Shown: positions 14,203 to 16,453 of the stretch, piece by piece
Layout of the letters: the number at the start of each line of letters is the position of its first letter
Position numbering within the stretch: position 1 is the stretch's first letter
From: Chlorobiota bacterium
GTDB taxonomy: Bacteria; Bacteroidota; Bacteroidia; Flavobacteriales; Flavobacteriaceae
DNA length: 16,453 nucleotides
Direction of reading: 5' to 3'
NCBI GenBank assembly: GCA_013151975.1
Contig: JAADHG010000053.1
Coordinates: 1-16,453, forward strand
Notes under the pieces: model-generated
Told to the model about the DNA's origin: nothing
What the model saw: the letters and a program-made list of their open reading frames with translations, nothing else
The model's database searches: none
Translations under genes and position numbers: made by a program

Positions 14203-15516
14203 ATGATATTAGCCGCAGGAACTTTAGGAACAGTAATAGTAACCGTAGTCGCTTTTTTAGTTGTGACCTTGTTATTGGTTGTATTACTATTAGTTGTAAA
14301 ACAAAAATTATCACCATCTGGTCCCGTTAAGATTAAAATAAATGGTGAACGAGAAATAGAAGTTGCTTCAGGCGATACATTACTTACTACTTTAAGTAAC
14401 CAGAAAATATTTTTGCCATCAGCATGTGGTGGTGGTGGTACGTGTATTCAATGTGAATGTCATGTATTGTCTGGTGGAGGCGAAGCACTACCTACAGAAG
14501 TTCCTCATTTTTCGCGTAAAGAATTAAAAGAAGGCGTTCGTTTAGCGTGTCAGGTTAAAGTAAAACAAGACATGGAGATTACTATCCCTGAAGAAGTTTT
14601 TGGAATTAAGAAATGGGAAGCAACCGTTGTCTCCAACTATAATGTCGCTACGTTTATTAAGGAATTTGTAGTTGAAATTCCTGAAGATATGAATTATAAA
14701 GCGGGAGGATATATTCAAATAGAAATTCCTAATATCGAAGTTAAATATACTGATATGGATGTAACTGCACATCCTGAAGAGCATCCAGGAGAGCCAGATA
14801 AATTTAAAGGCGATTGGGACAAATTTAAGTTGTGGCCGTTGGTTATGAAGAATGACGAGCATGTTGAAAGAGCCTATTCCATGGCTTCTTATCCAGCTGA
14901 AGGCAGACGTATAATGTTAAATGTACGTATAGCAACACCGCCTTTTGATCGTGCTAAAGGCGGCTGGATGGATGTTAATCCAGGAGTGGCATCGTCTTAT
15001 ATTTTTAATCAAAAACCTGGAGATAAAGTAACTATATCTGGTCCTTATGGCGAGTTCTTTATTAATGAATCTGATGCTGAAATGTTGTATGTTGGTGGTG
15101 GTGCAGGAATGGCACCAATGCGATCACATTTATACCAATTATTTGAAACTTTAAAAACCAATCGTAAAGTAACCTATTGGTATGGAGGACGTTCTAAAGC
15201 TGAATTATTTTATGTAGAACACTTTAGACATTTAGAAAAGAATTTCCCTAACTTTAAATTCTATATAGCATTGTCAGACCCTGCTGAAGATGATAATTGG
15301 AAAGTTAAAACAGATATCAATGATGAACAAGGCGATGGATTTGTAGGTTTTATTCATCAAGTGGTAATAGACCAATATTTATCAAAACATGAAGCTCCTG
15401 AGGATATAGAATTATATTTCTGTGGACCGCCATTAATGAATAAAGCTGTTCAAAAAATGGGAGAGGACTTTGGTATTCCAGATGAGAATATTAGGTTTGA
15501 TGATTTTGGAGGCTAG
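14203..15516 (+). CDS. nqrF: Na+-translocating NADH:quinone reductase subunit F
   Basis: NADH-oxidising entry subunit, 437 residues. An N-terminal membrane helix (about 6-32) is followed by a ferredoxin domain with 2Fe-2S ligands C75, C81, C84 and C116 (ACGGGGTCIQC ... LACQV). A ferredoxin-reductase domain follows: FAD motif RAYSMASYP at 223-231, FDRAKGG at 248-254, pyrophosphate-binding SGPYGEFF at 279-286, NADH motif YVGGGAGMAPMRSHL at 297-311, and CGPPLM at 407-412, ending FDDFGG. All expected ligands are present. It is the last gene of the operon. The apbE and nqrM genes that follow nqrF in Vibrio-type operons are absent; a convergent DUF6090 gene comes next. Confidence 0.97.
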   Translation: MILAAGTLGTVIVTVVAFLVVTLLLVVLLLVVKQKLSPSGPVKIKINGEREIEVASGDTLLTTLSNQKIFLPSACGGGGTCIQCECHVLSGGGEALPTEVPHFSRKELKEGVRLACQVKVKQDMEITIPEEVFGIKKWEATVVSNYNVATFIKEFVVEIPEDMNYKAGGYIQIEIPNIEVKYTDMDVTAHPEEHPGEPDKFKGDWDKFKLWPLVMKNDEHVERAYSMASYPAEGRRIMLNVRIATPPFDRAKGGWMDVNPGVASSYIFNQKPGDKVTISGPYGEFFINESDAEMLYVGGGAGMAPMRSHLYQLFETLKTNRKVTYWYGGRSKAELFYVEHFRHLEKNFPNFKFYIALSDPAEDDNWKVKTDINDEQGDGFVGFIHQVVIDQYLSKHEAPEDIELYFCGPPLMNKAVQKMGEDFGIPDENIRFDDFGG

Positions 15517-15528
15517 GCGATAATCGCC
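15516..15528 (+). other. Small hairpin at the nqrF stop codon
   Basis: GGCGA-TAA-TCGCC, a perfect 5-bp stem that begins on the last base of the nqrF TAG stop. It is not followed by a U-tract, so it is a weak candidate for ending the nqr transcript; it may be part of the adjacent repeat. Confidence 0.4.
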
Positions 15529-15540
15529 ATTTGGTAAAAA

Positions 15541-15580
15541 ACTTGTAATTACGAGGAGTAAAGTGACAAGGTAATCTTGT
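15541..15580. repeat. Degenerate REP-like sequence between nqrF and DUF6090
   Basis: TTGTAATTACGAGGAGTAAA, followed by GTGACAAGGTAATCTTGTT, resembles a decayed copy of the Bacteroidota intergenic repeat that reads GTCATTGCGAGGAACGAAGCAATC (from memory). It contains the inverted pair ACAAG (15565-15569) and CTTGT (15576-15580). It reaches the last base of the DUF6090 stop codon. Confidence 0.4.
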
Positions 15581-16359
15581 TATTCTAAATTATAATGATT
15601 TTCAATATAATCTTGAATGGTGTTATCTAGTTTTTGCAGTTGGTTTAATCTATTTAAAGCAAAACCATAGTTAAGTAAATGTTTGGTAAGAATGCTTTCA
15701 AATACCTGATCAACAACGATATCTTCAGGGTTAAATGTTGGTTCATTAGCTTTAATTTCAACAAATAATTGCTCTGAAAGTTGATATTCACTAATTTTTT
15801 TTCCGAAAGATAATCCACCAAATTTATCCTGAGAATATGTATGTAACACTTCTATATCCTCCATAAGGAATTTGTTGGATATAAATGTAAAATTCAATAT
15901 AGATGAATATTGATTCAATAAGGTTTTTAATGAATCGAGTCGAATTAAATTAAATTCTTCATTGTTAATGATACGTGTAAATGTCGATATTTTTGGCGAA
16001 TACCCTGGACCGATAAAAGAATATTCAATAAGTGTTAAAAGACTGTCTGCTGACACATCGGTATAATCATCGTTGCAAAGTTTCAATAATTTTATGCCAC
16101 CATCGCTATAGCTAGTATTAAGATATTGTATGCGTTCTTCAATGTATTTTGAATTGTCAATAAATTCATTATAAAGAGATTTTACGATTACATTTTCCTT
16201 GTTTTGAGCTTTTAGTTCTTCATTCCAATTATTAATGCTTAAAGCAATTAAAATACCAATTACCACAAGTACTATTTCACCAATAGCATATTTAAGGTAT
16301 TTTCCTGTTTTGTTCTGTTCCATAAGACTGAAGCGTATTTTTCTAAAGAATTTAATCAT
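15580..16359 (-). CDS. DUF6090-family membrane protein (paralogue 3)
   Basis: 259 residues, function unknown. Its N-terminal 47 residues match paralogue 1 at 40 positions: MIKFFRKIRF, MEQNKTGKYLKYAIGE, a membrane helix to about residue 42, then SINNWNE. The rest is acidic and helical (QLSEQLFVEIKANEPTF, LLNYGFALNRLNQLQKL), probably periplasmic, and differs from the other copies. It is convergent with nqrF. The ATG overlaps the stop codon of an upstream minus-strand gene (TAATG), so it is the second gene of a coupled pair, unlike the other two copies. Confidence 0.87.
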   Translation of the reverse strand: MIKFFRKIRFSLMEQNKTGKYLKYAIGEIVLVVIGILIALSINNWNEELKAQNKENVIVKSLYNEFIDNSKYIEERIQYLNTSYSDGGIKLLKLCNDDYTDVSADSLLTLIEYSFIGPGYSPKISTFTRIINNEEFNLIRLDSLKTLLNQYSSILNFTFISNKFLMEDIEVLHTYSQDKFGGLSFGKKISEYQLSEQLFVEIKANEPTFNPEDIVVDQVFESILTKHLLNYGFALNRLNQLQKLDNTIQDYIENHYNLE

Positions 16360-16453
16360 TAGTTTTTAGTTTCTGATAATTCAATTATTTTATTTATGGT
16401 TGCTACTATCTTATCTAATTCTCTAGTATTATTTAGAATATTGACTAAATCAT
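16359..16453 (-). CDS. C-terminal end of an upstream gene cut by the window edge
   Basis: The minus strand is open from the window edge to a TAA at 16359-16361, giving the last 30 residues of a protein (starts D-L-V-N-I-L-N-N-T-R, ends I-E-L-S-E-T-K-N). It is helical and charged. The stop overlaps the ATG of DUF6090 paralogue 3 (TAATG), which supports it being a real, translationally coupled gene. The fragment is too short to identify. Since DUF6090 genes often occur in tandem and end in such helices, it may be another copy (inference). Confidence 0.55.
   Translation of the reverse strand, partial: DLVNILNNTRELDKIVATINKIIELSETKN

Noticed and set aside
14022..14317. Minus-strand ORFs across the nqrE-nqrF junction
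   Set aside because: They lie opposite well-supported nqr genes, have hydrophobic or Phe/Leu/Ser-biased composition typical of antisense frames, and match no family.
9282..15516. Rnf complex instead of Na+-NQR
   Set aside because: Gene order A-B-C-D-E-F starts with a true NqrA, the last gene has an NqrF-type ferredoxin plus FAD/NADH reductase, and no RnfB/RnfC ferredoxin-type subunits are present.
1..16453. tRNA, rRNA, prophage or insertion sequence
   Set aside because: No tRNA-like cloverleaf, rRNA segment, transposase, integrase or phage structural gene was recognised on either strand.

Overview
The window looks like a chromosome segment from a marine-type member of the Flavobacteriaceae (Bacteroidota). 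The evidence is AT-rich DNA, a complete Na+-translocating NADH:quinone reductase operon, a type IX secretion 'plug' protein, three DUF6090-type membrane proteins, promoters of the Bacteroidota form (TTG-N19-TAnnTTTG, no clear Shine-Dalgarno), and 'TTGAGCGCAGTCGA'-type intergenic repeats typical of this family. The genus cannot be told from the sequence.

Layout. (1) 1-2790, minus strand: a surface-type lipoprotein gene and a DUF6090 gene, each bordered by related inverted-repeat elements (about 91-213, 1812-1934 and the end of another near 2735-2751). This looks like a small cassette-like or repeat-bounded accessory block. (2) 2818-4548: pruA, the second enzyme of proline catabolism, with its own promoter box and a strong intrinsic terminator. 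(3) 4696-6415, plus strand: an NRDE/TANGO2-family gene overlapping by 8 bp an unrecognised gene whose His/Cys pattern suggests a permuted papain-like fold. (4) 6408-8154, minus strand: apaG and the type IX secretion plug-domain protein. (5) 8211-8315: a fold-back repeat, then a second DUF6090 gene. (6) 9215-15516: nqrABCDEF in canonical order under one clear promoter. (7) 15580-16453, minus strand: a third DUF6090 gene whose ATG overlaps the stop of a further gene cut by the window edge.

How the genes work together. The six Nqr subunits form one membrane complex that oxidises NADH, reduces quinone and pumps Na+. All expected cofactor ligands are visible: NqrF 2Fe-2S cysteines, FAD and NADH motifs; the four NqrD/NqrE intramembrane cysteines; and covalent-FMN threonines in NqrB and NqrC. 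No apbE (flavin transferase) or nqrM is in the window. PruA feeds NADH and glutamate from proline into the same metabolism, but no shared regulation is visible.

The most unusual signals are repeats and paralogues rather than a new pathway. Repeats sit at the 3' ends of four of the six nqr genes. At nqrE two repeat copies are inside the reading frame and form part of a hydrophilic C-terminal tail of about 57 residues. At nqrA a 39-bp-period tandem repeat continues the nqrA frame just past the stop. The three DUF6090 proteins share an almost invariant N-terminal membrane module but have unrelated-looking C-terminal regions.
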